DNA of 64,000 bases, taken from the NCBI RefSeq assembly GCF_039543525.1, contig NZ_BAABJX010000062.1:93173-157172 (forward strand), given 5' to 3'. The notes beneath the pieces are model-generated. The model was given only the letters and a program-made list of their open reading frames with translations. It had not been told where the DNA came from and made no database searches. The DNA comes from Algivirga pacifica. Its GTDB lineage: Bacteria; Bacteroidota; Bacteroidia; Cytophagales; Flammeovirgaceae. The translations under genes and the position numbers were made by a program. Positions 52,751 to 62,451 of this stretch are shown here, in pieces (position 1 is the first letter of the stretch; each line of letters starts with the position of its first letter).

Positions 52751-55075
52751 TTATATAACAGTAATATAGATGTCTGTGTTTCGGCCTTTATCATCGCTAC
52801 AGGAAATTTTCACCTCTCCTTTTGGAGGAGTGAAGAAAAGAGCCTCTTGACTGTCTACCTTTTTTAGTAGCTGATCATTTATGTACCAATATACATATTC
52901 TACTTCTTGATTAGTTTGACATTCCAAAGATAATTGGACTGCTTCTCCTCCTGTAATATAGGTACGGCGATCTAATGGAGAGGTAATGGTAGGAGGATGA
53001 TCGCTGAGTACGGCTTTGCAGCTATTCAGGTGAGGGGGTGTGTGCTCAAAGGGAATATTTTCTTTCTGATAATAGGCAATGAGTGCAGGAGAATAGTTCG
53101 GGTATAATGTTCTTTTATACCCATTATAAGGTAAGCAATCGGAACAGTAGCTATGCATATCATCTTCTGAGGTAAATACATAGTGCATATGCGTACACTT
53201 TTGTGTGGGTGATACTTGAGGAATGTAATAGTCTACAACCGTTTTATCACAAAAGAACTCAGGGATTTTCCCACTGACAGCACAAACGTCTCTTTCCTGT
53301 AATCTTTCAGGGTAAGAAAAAGCTTGTGAGCGACTGGCATTAGAGTCAATAGCCTTGAATAGTTCAAATAATAAAGGAGCGGCAGCTTGTGCTCCAGTGA
53401 GTCGATATACTCCTTGTCCGTCAAAGTTCCCCACCCATACCCCTATGGTATAGCGTTTGTTGAAACCTACGCTCCAAGCATCTTTCCTGCCATAGGAGGT
53501 GCCTGTTTTCCATGCAATCTTTGGAAGGTTACTTTTCTCTAGGAACTGCTGAGGAAAGTCAGGTCTTTTTACTTCGGTTAGAATATCTTGCAACATGTAT
53601 GCAGAGGCTTCACTAACTACAGCTTGAGATGTTTGAGGTGTAGTCGGTTGCTCTGATAATAGGAAGCGCAGTGGCATATAAGTTCCCTTATTAGCCAAAC
53701 TAGCATATAAGTTGGTTACTTCTAGCAATTTTACTCCACATCCACCCAGGGCTAATGACAACCCCAGTCGATGTTCTTGTTTTCCAATGCTTTCAAATCC
53801 ATTTTTTTTAAGTGCTTGTATAAATGGGTATAACCCCACTTTGTCTAAGGCTTTCACCGCTGGGATATTCAAGGACTGTTGTAAGGCAGCAGCTATGCTG
53901 ACACTTCCATGAAAATGGTTGTCATAGTTTTTTGGAGAGTAGTTCTTAAAATGGGTTTCCACATCCAGCACTTTTTGTTGTGGTGTATAGATCCCTTGGT
54001 CAAAAGCCATTCCATAGATAAAAGGCTTTAAAGTACTACCAGGTGATCTCAATGCCCTTACTCCATCAATTTGACCACTAAAACGATTATTGTGAAAGTC
54101 AGCTGAGCCTACATAGGCCAACACTTCTCTATGCTCGTTGTCAATAACAAGTACTGCCGCTTGATGAATCCCATAATGGTGTAGCTTTTGTACATACCTT
54201 TTGGTCAGCGTTTGGGTTTGGAACTGTAGTGAAGCGTCAATTGTGGTGTTGACTTTTGATGTTTTCTGAAACTTTCGACCTAACCAACGGGTTAAATGGG
54301 GAGCTTTTTTTACAATATTCCTTCGATAGGTATTTACAGGCTCATCAAATGCTGTAGCGATAGATGTTTTGGGAAAAAGAGCTGCTTCCTCAAATGTCCG
54401 TAGCCATTTATCCCTTCCTTCTTGTATAGCTTGATTGTCCTGACCAATTCTCCAACTAGTGGGGCGGTTGGGAATAATCGCCAGAATAGTAGCTTGGGAT
54501 AAACTTAGTTGCTTGGGAGATTGATCAAAGTATAACAAGGAAGCCGCTTTCACACCCTCGATATTTCCTCCATAGGGAATGAGGTTAAGGTACATTTCCA
54601 GAATTTCTTTTTTAGAAAAGGAGAGCTCCAACTGTATGGCATGAATCGCTTCTATGATTTTATTTCCTAGTGTTCTAGGCTTGGGAGTGAGTAGTCGTAC
54701 CACTTGCATACTGATGGTAGAAGCCCCAGAAGTTACCTTTTGCTGTAGTATATTATTACTTAATGCTCTAATGATGGATAAAGGATTGACACCTAAGTGG
54801 TAGTAAAAAAAACGATCCTCCTTAAAGAGGATAGCTGTAATGAGTTCTTCAGAAACATCTTCCAATTGAACTTCCATGCGCCACTTATCGGTATTGTTGA
54901 GAGTGGCACCTAGCACAGAACCTTCCCTGGAGGTATATACCGTAGAGTAAGAGATAGAAGGCTTAAAAGGAAACGCAAGGTGCAATACTATTAAGATAAG
55001 AAGTATCCCTCCACTCATATATAAAAAGTGGCGATAACGGAAAAATAATTTAGAGATTCTCAGGGATGTTTTCAC
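52751..55075 (-). CDS. pbpC: Penicillin-binding protein 1C (bifunctional transglycosylase/transpeptidase)
   Basis: It polymerises and crosslinks peptidoglycan outside the inner membrane. The product is 774 residues. An N-terminal membrane anchor (about 18-36) precedes the GT51 domain (FKEDRFFYYHLGVNP near 84, SGASTISMQVVRLL near 116, EILEMYLNLIPYGGNIEGV). The transpeptidase has SPGSTLKPFIYG with the active Ser near 344 and KTGTSYGRKDAWSVGF near 525. A C-terminal PBP1C-type domain begins near 690. The partner alpha-2-macroglobulin gene, often next to pbpC, is not in this window. Confidence 0.93.
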   Translation of the reverse strand: MKTSLRISKLFFRYRHFLYMSGGILLILIVLHLAFPFKPSISYSTVYTSREGSVLGATLNNTDKWRMEVQLEDVSEELITAILFKEDRFFYYHLGVNPLSIIRALSNNILQQKVTSGASTISMQVVRLLTPKPRTLGNKIIEAIHAIQLELSFSKKEILEMYLNLIPYGGNIEGVKAASLLYFDQSPKQLSLSQATILAIIPNRPTSWRIGQDNQAIQEGRDKWLRTFEEAALFPKTSIATAFDEPVNTYRRNIVKKAPHLTRWLGRKFQKTSKVNTTIDASLQFQTQTLTKRYVQKLHHYGIHQAAVLVIDNEHREVLAYVGSADFHNNRFSGQIDGVRALRSPGSTLKPFIYGMAFDQGIYTPQQKVLDVETHFKNYSPKNYDNHFHGSVSIAAALQQSLNIPAVKALDKVGLYPFIQALKKNGFESIGKQEHRLGLSLALGGCGVKLLEVTNLYASLANKGTYMPLRFLLSEQPTTPQTSQAVVSEASAYMLQDILTEVKRPDFPQQFLEKSNLPKIAWKTGTSYGRKDAWSVGFNKRYTIGVWVGNFDGQGVYRLTGAQAAAPLLFELFKAIDSNASRSQAFSYPERLQERDVCAVSGKIPEFFCDKTVVDYYIPQVSPTQKCTHMHYVFTSEDDMHSYCSDCLPYNGYKRTLYPNYSPALIAYYQKENIPFEHTPPHLNSCKAVLSDHPPTITSPLDRRTYITGGEAVQLSLECQTNQEVEYVYWYINDQLLKKVDSQEALFFTPPKGEVKISCSDDKGRNTDIYITVI

Positions 55076-55444
55076 AGCAGAAAAGTTAAATCATAGGTGT
55101 TGTATTCTAAAAATATAAAATAAGATTATTTCCACCAAAATAGGAATGCTGTGCCCACAGAGACTAGGGAAAAGGTAAAAAGCAAAAGGTAATGGGTAAA
55201 AAAGGATAAGGGATTTAATTTTCTCCTTTATCCTTAATAAAAGAGCCGTAGAATTAAATGCGAAATATTATACCGGAATCATTCGTGATTTCCATTTTAT
55301 TTATAGGTTAAAAGGTTGATCTGTAAATTATACACTTTATTATAAAGGCTTGTTTTTAATTATTTTTCATACTAAAAAATAACTAATTAGATTTCTCCCT
55401 GTTAATGATATGGAATAAAAATATAAATTTTTTATGATCAGATA
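55076..55444. repeat. Gap upstream of gdhA: heptamer array and inverted repeat
   Basis: AAAAGGT-type heptamers (about 55170-55200) lead into AAGGATAA (55202-55209), which pairs with TTATCCTT (55228-55235). The remaining AT-rich bases show no gene or terminator. Confidence 0.65.
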
Positions 55445-55473
55445 TTGAAATATCTAAAATTAGTTTACATTTG
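55445..55473 (+). promoter_or_regulatory. gdhA promoter
   Basis: TTG (55445-55447), an 18-base spacer, then TACATTTG (55466-55473), an exact TAnnTTTG box. The leader to the ATG at 55557 would be about 80 bases. Confidence 0.85.
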
Positions 55474-55556
55474 TAGCGTAAAACTTACACTTAAATCAAG
55501 TAGATAAATCGATAGAACTTATACTTCTAATCACTTATTAAGCACAGATAACAACC

Positions 55557-56828
55557 ATGGCATATATAGAACCGGCTCCTATTAAAGATAAGGAGAATCC
55601 ATTTGAGTCAATGATGGAGCGATTCAATATCGCTGCTGAGAAATTGGGACTTGACCAAGAAACCTATGAAGTACTAAAAAGCCCAGCAAAACAGGTAGCG
55701 GTATCTTTACCTATTACCATGGATGATGGGACAAAGAAGGTCTTTGAAGGATATAGAGTAATTCACTCCAATACATTGGGCCCCTCTAAAGGTGGTATCC
55801 GTTTTGATCCGGAAGTGAATATTGATGAGGTAAAAGCATTAGCCGCTTGGATGACTTGGAAATGTGCCGTTGTGGATATTCCATACGGTGGTGCCAAAGG
55901 GGGAATCAAGTGTGAGCCATGGAAAATGTCTCAGGGAGAACTAGAGCGTTTGACACGAGCTTATACCGTAGCGATGAATGAGGTATTTGGTGAAGACCGT
56001 GATATTCCAGCTCCTGATATGGGAACAAATTCTCAGGTGATGGCATGGATCATGGATGAATACTCTAAAGCACAAGGTAAAACAGTGAACGGAGTAGTAA
56101 CGGGTAAGCCTTTGGTCTTAGGGGGATCATTGGGTAGAGTAGAAGCTACAGGACGTGGAGTAATGGTATCTGCTTTGGCAGCCATGCAACGTTTGGGAAT
56201 GAACCCTACTCAATCTACTTGTGCTATTCAGGGATTTGGTAACGTAGGAAGTAACGCAGCAGTTCTTTTGGAAGAAAGAGGGTTGAAAATCTTGGGAATC
56301 AGTGATCACACCGGTGCTTACTGGAACGAAAAAGGTTTGGATATTCAGGCTGCAATTGCATATAGAGCGGACAATGGTTCTTTGGAAGGTTTCTCAGGTG
56401 GAGAGCCAATTACCAATGAAGAGTTGTTGGTTAGTAATGTGGACGTACTGGTGCCTGCTGCAAAGGAGGACGTAATTACTTACCACAATGCTGATAAGAT
56501 CAAAGCGAAATTGATCGTAGAAGGTGCTAACGGACCTACAGGAGCAAGAGCCGACAAAATCATTAATGATAAAGGAATTGTGGTAGTACCAGATATCCTA
56601 GCTAACGCAGGAGGGGTAACGGTATCTTACTTTGAGTGGATCCAAAACCGTTTGGGATACAAGTGGACCGCTGAACGTGTAAACCGTAGAAGTGATAGAA
56701 TTATGAAAGATGCTTTTGAGCGTGTTTATGATGCTGCTCAAGAATATGATGTTTCTTTACGTATTGCTTCTTATATCGTAGCGATTCGCAAGGTAGCAGA
56801 AACTTATAAGTTGAGAGGAGGGTATTAA
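55557..56828 (+). CDS. Glu/Leu/Phe/Val-family glutamate dehydrogenase
   Basis: The product is 423 residues, the length of hexameric glutamate dehydrogenases. The substrate-side motif is VVDIPYGGAKGGIKCEP (near 105, with the catalytic Lys). The NAD(P)-binding Rossmann segment is CAIQGFGNVGSNAA (near 223). IVEGANGPT and DILANAGGVTVSYFEW are also conserved. It interconverts glutamate and 2-oxoglutarate plus ammonia. Cofactor preference cannot be read reliably. It is monocistronic with its own promoter and terminator. Confidence 0.93.
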   Translation: MAYIEPAPIKDKENPFESMMERFNIAAEKLGLDQETYEVLKSPAKQVAVSLPITMDDGTKKVFEGYRVIHSNTLGPSKGGIRFDPEVNIDEVKALAAWMTWKCAVVDIPYGGAKGGIKCEPWKMSQGELERLTRAYTVAMNEVFGEDRDIPAPDMGTNSQVMAWIMDEYSKAQGKTVNGVVTGKPLVLGGSLGRVEATGRGVMVSALAAMQRLGMNPTQSTCAIQGFGNVGSNAAVLLEERGLKILGISDHTGAYWNEKGLDIQAAIAYRADNGSLEGFSGGEPITNEELLVSNVDVLVPAAKEDVITYHNADKIKAKLIVEGANGPTGARADKIINDKGIVVVPDILANAGGVTVSYFEWIQNRLGYKWTAERVNRRSDRIMKDAFERVYDAAQEYDVSLRIASYIVAIRKVAETYKLRGGY

Positions 56829-56916
56829 TTCTTTGGGGGATTATCCCCCAAGATGTACTAATCCTTTAACCTTACCGTGTTTGAAAAAACGCTTCCATAA
56901 ACAATACAGACAATAT

Positions 56917-56948
56917 AAGCCATGCCGGATTTCCGACATGGCTTTTTT
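56917..56948 (+). terminator. Terminator after glutamate dehydrogenase
   Basis: AAGCCATG (56917-56924) pairs with CATGGCTT (56937-56944), with inner CGGA/TCCG pairing and T residues to 56948. Confidence 0.93.
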
Positions 56949-56983
56949 AATGAGGAATGAAAAGTGAAGAATGAAAAATAGAT

Positions 56984-57028
56984 TGTTGCATCGTTGTATT
57001 GAGCTTCGCTCAGTTCAACGATGCAATA
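56984..57028. repeat. Mosaic palindrome F (short form)
   Basis: TTGCATCGTTG (56986-56996) and CAACGATGCAA (57016-57026) are perfect inverted arms around TGAGC-ttc-GCTCA. It is the simplest member of the mosaic-palindrome family and lies at the end of the minus-strand gene 57031-60246, next to a GAAGAATG heptamer remnant. Confidence 0.85.
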
Positions 57029-57030
57029 AC

Positions 57031-60000
57031 CTAGAATATATAAAACTTTTGTTGATAAGTACTGCTGACATTACCAACATGATCTTTGAAGCGGAGGTAT
57101 ACAGGGATGTTGCCCATACCCGAAATAGTCCATTGGAAAAGAGGACGATAAGGTTTCCATTCAGCACCGTCAAAGTTCTCAGACAAAGAGATTTGGACAA
57201 ACTCCGTATCCTCAGAGGCATTGACATGTACGGTGACTTCTCTACTTTGCTCCTTGGCGTTGAGGTACTCTAACTTTCTCTTTTGGACAAAAGTTCTACC
57301 CTCAAATTCTTCTTCATCTATTCTTTCTTTATAGATATGATAGCCCGCTATAAGTGGTGGTGTCTGGTCCAGGATAATCTTACTGTGGTAAACGGGACTT
57401 TCATTTAATGCATCATCCCTAAACTTGACATAGAGGGTATGCGGGCCATCAAAATCATCAAGTTTCCAGCTCTTTTCCGCTTGGTAAGGCTCCCATCGGG
57501 CAGGAAGTGGAAAGTTAGGTCTATCGCTGATAATCATCTCACTTCCTTCTTCTATATTTAGTTGTAGAGAGAGGAGACGTTCGTTGGTTAGCGCTTCGCC
57601 TTGATTAATTTGTATACGCCCATTTTTAGGAGCTTCTGTATCTAGTAGTACAGAAAGTTCTTGGGTAGGTGAGGCATTGCCAGAGTAGTCCATGAACTTG
57701 TAGTAAAGGATTTTTCTACCTTCTTCCCCCACAAACTCCCAGTCGATAGGTCCTATGGGATATTTAAATACACGAGCATTGGCAAAATCCTCGGTTTCTC
57801 CCACAAGCAGAAGATGTGCTCCTTGGGCTTTAGGTTTAAGCTTGACGATTTTTCCTTTGGTGGTAATATTGGGATCATGGATCTCCAAAGTAGTGAGCAT
57901 TGGTGGTTGCTGGTCAATGAGGATGTGATCTTGTATAAGTCGGGATACATTCCCTAAAGAATCACGGAATTGTGCCAATACTCTTTTTTCAGAACTGCCT
58001 TCTGACAGCGTAAGCTCAACACTTTGTGCATAGGGTTGCCATTGTGTATTTCTCCATCGAAGATCTTCCGCTATTTTCATTTCCTTGGCGCCTGCAGCAT
58101 GTGCATTGACCGTTACGGTACGTATATTACCACTTTTGGGCATATTAGAAAGTACAGGAAGAAGCTCATCTTTTTTCTCTACAATTCCAATGTATGGGTC
58201 CAAAGGAGGAGTGAAGTCCAAGGTGATAGTACCTTGAGAGGTCTTACTAATATTGCCTGCAGTATCTTTGAAGCGGAAGAAAAGTGTACGTTTTCCTTCG
58301 GTTTTATTCTTAAAGGCGTAATAAAAAGGGAAGCTGCTAAATGAGCGCCAGTTTTTCCCACTAAAGTTGCTGTCCTCACTGATCTGCATGAGGTCTGCAT
58401 CAATAGAGGAAAGTTGTATGATAATATCCCTTTCCCCAGAAAGACGCTCTCCAAAAGTGAGTGGCTTGAGTCGTATTTGTGGAGAGGTGGGAGCTGTAGC
58501 GTCTAATACAATAGTACTTTGAAGTACTTCACTCTGGTCATGGGAGATACTCCTCACTTTGGCATATACTGTTTTGAGGCCATCTCCTTCTGAAAGTGTC
58601 CAGGGAAAAGAAGCTTGAAAGGGTTGCCAAACAGCTCCTCTAAAGTCTGGCGTATTGGCCACCATCATTTCGTGAGCATTTTGCGTCTTAAGATCTACGG
58701 TAACCTCTCGCTGTGGGTTGGTACAGAAATAATTACGTTGATCCAGGTGCACTTCATATAGATTGGCAACCTGTGCATAGGTGATCTTTTCTGTAAAGCG
58801 CTTAGTGTTATTGCCTACAGCATCTTGAAACTGTACGATGACGGTCTTTTCCCCATATCCACCTTCTCCAATATGGATAGAAAAGGCACTAGGGGTATAG
58901 GATTTCCATTCTTGCTGGGCAAAGTTCTCCTCGGTTCCTATTTTGAAGTAATGGGCATCTTCTGAGCGAAGTTTTACCTGAATATAAGGTTGATAACTAC
59001 GTTTGTACTCATTAAGCAAGACAACCTTACAATTTTGAGGAGGAATATTGTCATAGGTGATGTAGTCGTGAACAATCTTAGAGATATTATGTGCTTTATC
59101 TCTAAATCGAGCATAAACAACCTTATCAGTATTAAGATTTAGCGTATCCAGTGTCCATGTTATTTTATCTTGAAAGGAAATCCATGGTTTGTTGGTAAAC
59201 AGGGAATCATGGCTGATTTGCATCTCATGGGCACCATTGGAGTTGAGGTAAAGTGTCACCTCAGGAGTATTTGTAGCAGGCTTATCTTGGTTAATATATA
59301 CCGTATTACTGGCAGGAGGAAGGTTATCCACATATATGGTGGTATGAATAGGCTCACTTTCATTACCAGCTTTGTCTCGGAAAAGAGCGTAAACTTTATA
59401 GTAAACCTCTTGTTGTGGAAACTCAGGGATTACCCATTCCTTAAACTCTTCCTGATATAACCTCCAACGTTCATTGGTAAAGGAAGGCGTATGATTTAGC
59501 TTCATGAACTCAGCTCCTTCTGCCTTGAGTTTTAGATTGACGACAGCAGTATGCGCAAGATGTCCCATATGGCGAGCAGAATCGACAATTAGATAGGGAG
59601 ACTCTACTTCAACGTTGAGGGCTTTTGGGGGTAGGCGATCTACGATTACCTGACAACTTTTGATAGGAGAGATGTTGCCAGCTTGATCCTTGAACTTGGC
59701 ATATACCGTTTTTTCTCCATCTCCTTCAGGAACACGCCAGTTATAATATAGCTCATTAAAAGGGACCCAAAAACTCTCTGAAAAGTCTTCCGTATTACTG
59801 AGCATCACCTCTGAAGCACCTTGTCCATATAACTTAAAATTCAGCGCGGTGGTGTTGGCATGTACTCCTCTCTCATAGTAGAGGGCACAGCGTTCAGGGG
59901 GAGTAGTGTCTAAAATTATTTTAGAACTGAAAACAGGGGATATTTTGTCTTTAACATTCCGGAATTGTACATAAACAGTTTTTGTTTCATCGTTCTCAGA

Positions 60001-60246
60001 GAGCTCCCAAGGGATTTCTGATTGAAAAGGAAGCCATTCTGCACTTTCTAGCAAGTACTCAGAGTTCCCAATTCTCATCTCCTTTGGCACATCATAATTG
60101 AGCTGTAGAGTGACTAATTGTTGATTTGTATAACGGGCATTGTCATTGATAATAATATGTTGGGCATGACAGAAAGCAGTTATACTGAGGGCGAAAAATA
60201 AAAAAACACTGATTCTTAGAAGCTTGAGAGAAAGATTTGCCACCAT
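57031..60246 (-). CDS. Large secreted protein of eleven Ig-like repeats
   Basis: The product is 1071 residues with a signal peptide ending CHAQ (residue about 29). The mature chain is almost wholly made of about eleven repeats of about 90-105 residues. Each has Met/Leu-x-(Ile/Val)-(Ser/Asn) near a W-x-P-(Phe/Tyr) strand, a KTVYAKFRDxxGN-like strand, and an end with LDxTPP. No catalytic domain and no T9SS sorting tail is visible; it ends YQQKFYIF. It could be an elastic surface or periplasmic scaffold. The pattern resembles Ig-like repeats of adhesins, but the family is not named. Confidence 0.78.
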   Translation of the reverse strand: MVANLSLKLLRISVFLFFALSITAFCHAQHIIINDNARYTNQQLVTLQLNYDVPKEMRIGNSEYLLESAEWLPFQSEIPWELSENDETKTVYVQFRNVKDKISPVFSSKIILDTTPPERCALYYERGVHANTTALNFKLYGQGASEVMLSNTEDFSESFWVPFNELYYNWRVPEGDGEKTVYAKFKDQAGNISPIKSCQVIVDRLPPKALNVEVESPYLIVDSARHMGHLAHTAVVNLKLKAEGAEFMKLNHTPSFTNERWRLYQEEFKEWVIPEFPQQEVYYKVYALFRDKAGNESEPIHTTIYVDNLPPASNTVYINQDKPATNTPEVTLYLNSNGAHEMQISHDSLFTNKPWISFQDKITWTLDTLNLNTDKVVYARFRDKAHNISKIVHDYITYDNIPPQNCKVVLLNEYKRSYQPYIQVKLRSEDAHYFKIGTEENFAQQEWKSYTPSAFSIHIGEGGYGEKTVIVQFQDAVGNNTKRFTEKITYAQVANLYEVHLDQRNYFCTNPQREVTVDLKTQNAHEMMVANTPDFRGAVWQPFQASFPWTLSEGDGLKTVYAKVRSISHDQSEVLQSTIVLDATAPTSPQIRLKPLTFGERLSGERDIIIQLSSIDADLMQISEDSNFSGKNWRSFSSFPFYYAFKNKTEGKRTLFFRFKDTAGNISKTSQGTITLDFTPPLDPYIGIVEKKDELLPVLSNMPKSGNIRTVTVNAHAAGAKEMKIAEDLRWRNTQWQPYAQSVELTLSEGSSEKRVLAQFRDSLGNVSRLIQDHILIDQQPPMLTTLEIHDPNITTKGKIVKLKPKAQGAHLLLVGETEDFANARVFKYPIGPIDWEFVGEEGRKILYYKFMDYSGNASPTQELSVLLDTEAPKNGRIQINQGEALTNERLLSLQLNIEEGSEMIISDRPNFPLPARWEPYQAEKSWKLDDFDGPHTLYVKFRDDALNESPVYHSKIILDQTPPLIAGYHIYKERIDEEEFEGRTFVQKRKLEYLNAKEQSREVTVHVNASEDTEFVQISLSENFDGAEWKPYRPLFQWTISGMGNIPVYLRFKDHVGNVSSTYQQKFYIF

Positions 60247-60352
60247 AATTACTAATATATTTTAGGAATGCTTTTATCCTTTTGATGTAGTGCAAAAAGT
60301 GTACAGAAACTGTAGCGTAGTACTTGAGTTTGTATCTCAAATATACGTTAAA

Positions 60353-60456
60353 AAGTAATAGGTAAAAGGTAAAAAGTAAGGGCATCCCTTGTGGGTGCCC
60401 GTCGATTACTACCAAAAAGGAAGGTCGGAGTCCCCTCGTGGGTGCCCGTCGATTAC
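60353..60456. repeat. Heptamer array with GGGC hairpin and 19-base direct repeat
   Basis: AAAAGGT-type heptamers (about 60353-60379) are followed by a hairpin, GGGCAtCCC-ttgt-GGGTGCCC. The 19-base segment GTGGGTGCCCGTCGATTAC occurs at 60391-60409 and again at 60438-60456. The second copy follows a decayed version of the hairpin. The rest of the 60247-60577 gap holds only the gcvH terminator. Confidence 0.8.
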
Positions 60457-60472
60457 ATTGACTAGGATACAC

Positions 60473-60519
60473 AAAAAAAGATGCTCAAAAACGATTATCG
60501 TTTCCTGAGCATCTTTTTT
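60473..60519 (-). terminator. Terminator of gcvH (minus strand)
   Basis: AAAGATGCTCA pairs with TGAGCATCTTT, with A and T runs on both sides and inner ACGAT/ATCGT pairing. It works in the gcvH direction and could also work in the other. Confidence 0.92.
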
Positions 60520-60577
60520 GTGTTTTCTTCTAGAAGTCTTCTTTGAAGTGAGTAAACTTCGTCAAAGAACAGTCTAT

Positions 60578-60955
60578 TTAGGCGATGAGGTCTTTGTAAG
60601 CCGCAACGTCCAATAGATCTGCTACTTCAGCATCATTGGTAAGTTTGATTTTGATCATCCATCCGTCTCCGTAAGGGTCAGAGTTAACGGTCTCAGGAGC
60701 ATCCTCAAGTCCCTCGTTTACCTCTACGATTTCACCTGACAAAGGCATGAATAGGTCAGAAACAGTTTTTACCGCTTCTACTGATCCAAATACCTCACCA
60801 AGGTCTACTTCTTCACCTTCCTCAGAAATATCAACATAAACGATATCTCCTAGTTCTTTTTGAGCAAAGTCAGTAATACCTACATAGGCAAATTCACCGT
60901 CGATTTTTACCCATTCGTGATCTTTCGTGTACTTTAGTTCCTCCGGAAAATTCAT
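60578..60955 (-). CDS. gcvH: Glycine cleavage system H protein
   Basis: It carries the aminomethyl group of glycine on a lipoyl arm between the P, T and L proteins. The product is 125 residues, typical. The lipoyl lysine is Lys63 in FGSVEAVKTVSDLFMP. PEELKYTKDHEWVKIDG and NSDPYGDGWMIKIK are also conserved. None of the other gcv genes is nearby; it is a single gene here. Confidence 0.97.
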   Translation of the reverse strand: MNFPEELKYTKDHEWVKIDGEFAYVGITDFAQKELGDIVYVDISEEGEEVDLGEVFGSVEAVKTVSDLFMPLSGEIVEVNEGLEDAPETVNSDPYGDGWMIKIKLTNDAEVADLLDVAAYKDLIA

Positions 60956-61296
60956 GATTTTCGAGCGTTATTACTTTGATGTTTATAAAGTGGCTGAATG
61001 CGTCTTGTCAAGAGTGACTCAAAGACGAATCAAAGAAACGGATAATCGCTAAAAAAACAAAGAAAGGTAATAGGTAAAAGGTAATAGGTAAAAAGTAGGG
61101 GCACCTCTTGTGGTACCCCCAATCAAAGCCACTAAAACCATCTTCTTCCAAAACGGTTACTTTATAAAGGTTTTCCAGTCAAGACTTTTAATAAATTGTG
61201 GAATGAAGCATCTTTACTTCAGAAATACAATGCAATAAATTATTCGGAAAAGACGCTTTCCGGGACATATAAGAGATCATCTATTTTTTACAGGAA
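60956..61296. repeat. Gap between gcvH and dxr: heptamer array with GGGGCACC hairpin
   Basis: GGTAATA/AAAAGGT heptamers (about 61063-61098) run into TAGGGGCacc...ggtACCCCC (61095-61121), the same composite as at 60353. No gene or clear promoter for dxr or gcvH was identified in the remaining bases. Confidence 0.7.
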
Positions 61297-62451
61297 ATGG
61301 GAAAGAAAAAGATTGCGGTTTTGGGCTCTACAGGCTCTATTGGAACCCAAACATTGGACGTAGTTAGAGCGCATGCAGAGCAGTTTGAAATTGATGTGTT
61401 GACAGCGGGTAATAATGCTTCCTTGTTGATTGAGCAAAGTTTGGAGTTTACACCATCCTTTGTAGTGATTGGAAATGAAGAAAAGTATGTAGAGGTAAAG
61501 GACGCCTTGGCTAGTAAGGGAATTCAAGTATTTGCAGGAGAGTCTGCCTTGACGGAGGTTATGGAGATGACTAATGCAGATATCGTACTAACTGCTTTGG
61601 TAGGCTATGCTGGTTTGCTCCCAACGCTTAAGGCTATTGACCGTGGAATGGATATTGCCTTGGCTAATAAAGAAACATTGGTCGTGGCTGGAGAAATTGT
61701 GATGGAACAAGCCCGTCAGAAAGGAGTGCATATTCATCCGGTAGACTCGGAGCACTCAGCAATATACCAATGCCTGATTGGAGAAGAGTCAAACCCTATA
61801 GAAAAAATAATCCTGACAGCTTCTGGAGGGCCATTTAGAGGAAGAAAAAGAGCTGATCTGGCACAAGTAACTAAAGAGCAGGCTTTGAAACACCCTAACT
61901 GGGATATGGGAGCAAAAATTACGATTGATTCTGCTTCCTTAATGAATAAAGGCCTGGAGGTGATTGAAGCCAAATGGTTATTTGACTTGACGCCAGAACA
62001 GATTGATGTTGTAGTGCACCCACAGTCGATCATACATTCTTTGGTGCAGTTTGAGGACGGAAGTATCAAGGCGCAGCTAGGGTTGCCGGATATGAAATTA
62101 CCTATTCAGTATGCCATTGGATACCCGAACCGTTTACCTTCCAATTTTGAGCGTTTCAGCTTTTTGGACTATCCTAACCTTACTTTTGAGCAACCAGATA
62201 AGGAAACCTTCAGAAATTTACAATTGGCTTTTGATGCTTTGGAAAAAGGAGGTAATATGGCTTGTATCCTGAATGCGGCCAATGAAGTAGCTGTTCAGCG
62301 TTTCTTAAACGACGAGATTAAGTTCCTGGAGTTGGCGGAGCTGAATGAGGCTTGTATGCAAAAAGTGGCATTTATAGCGCATCCAACTTTACAGGACTAT
62401 ATTGAGACTGATAAAGAGGCGAGACGAGTAGCTGCAACCTATGGGAGTTAG
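61297..62451 (+). CDS. dxr: 1-deoxy-D-xylulose 5-phosphate reductoisomerase
   Basis: It converts DXP to 2-C-methyl-D-erythritol 4-phosphate with NADPH, the first committed step of the MEP isoprenoid pathway. The product is 384 residues. NADPH binding is at VLGSTGSIGTQTLD (8-21). The metal site is in HPVDSEHSAIYQCL (near 148). The flexible loop region SGGPFRGR and MNKGLEVIEA complete the active site. It is probably cotranscribed with rseP after 120 bases, an arrangement seen in other bacteria. Confidence 0.97.
   Translation: MGKKKIAVLGSTGSIGTQTLDVVRAHAEQFEIDVLTAGNNASLLIEQSLEFTPSFVVIGNEEKYVEVKDALASKGIQVFAGESALTEVMEMTNADIVLTALVGYAGLLPTLKAIDRGMDIALANKETLVVAGEIVMEQARQKGVHIHPVDSEHSAIYQCLIGEESNPIEKIILTASGGPFRGRKRADLAQVTKEQALKHPNWDMGAKITIDSASLMNKGLEVIEAKWLFDLTPEQIDVVVHPQSIIHSLVQFEDGSIKAQLGLPDMKLPIQYAIGYPNRLPSNFERFSFLDYPNLTFEQPDKETFRNLQLAFDALEKGGNMACILNAANEVAVQRFLNDEIKFLELAELNEACMQKVAFIAHPTLQDYIETDKEARRVAATYGS

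Noticed and set aside
60143..60472. 109-codon minus-strand frame upstream of the eleven-repeat gene
   Set aside because: It overlaps the real gene start in another frame and runs through heptamer and hairpin repeats.
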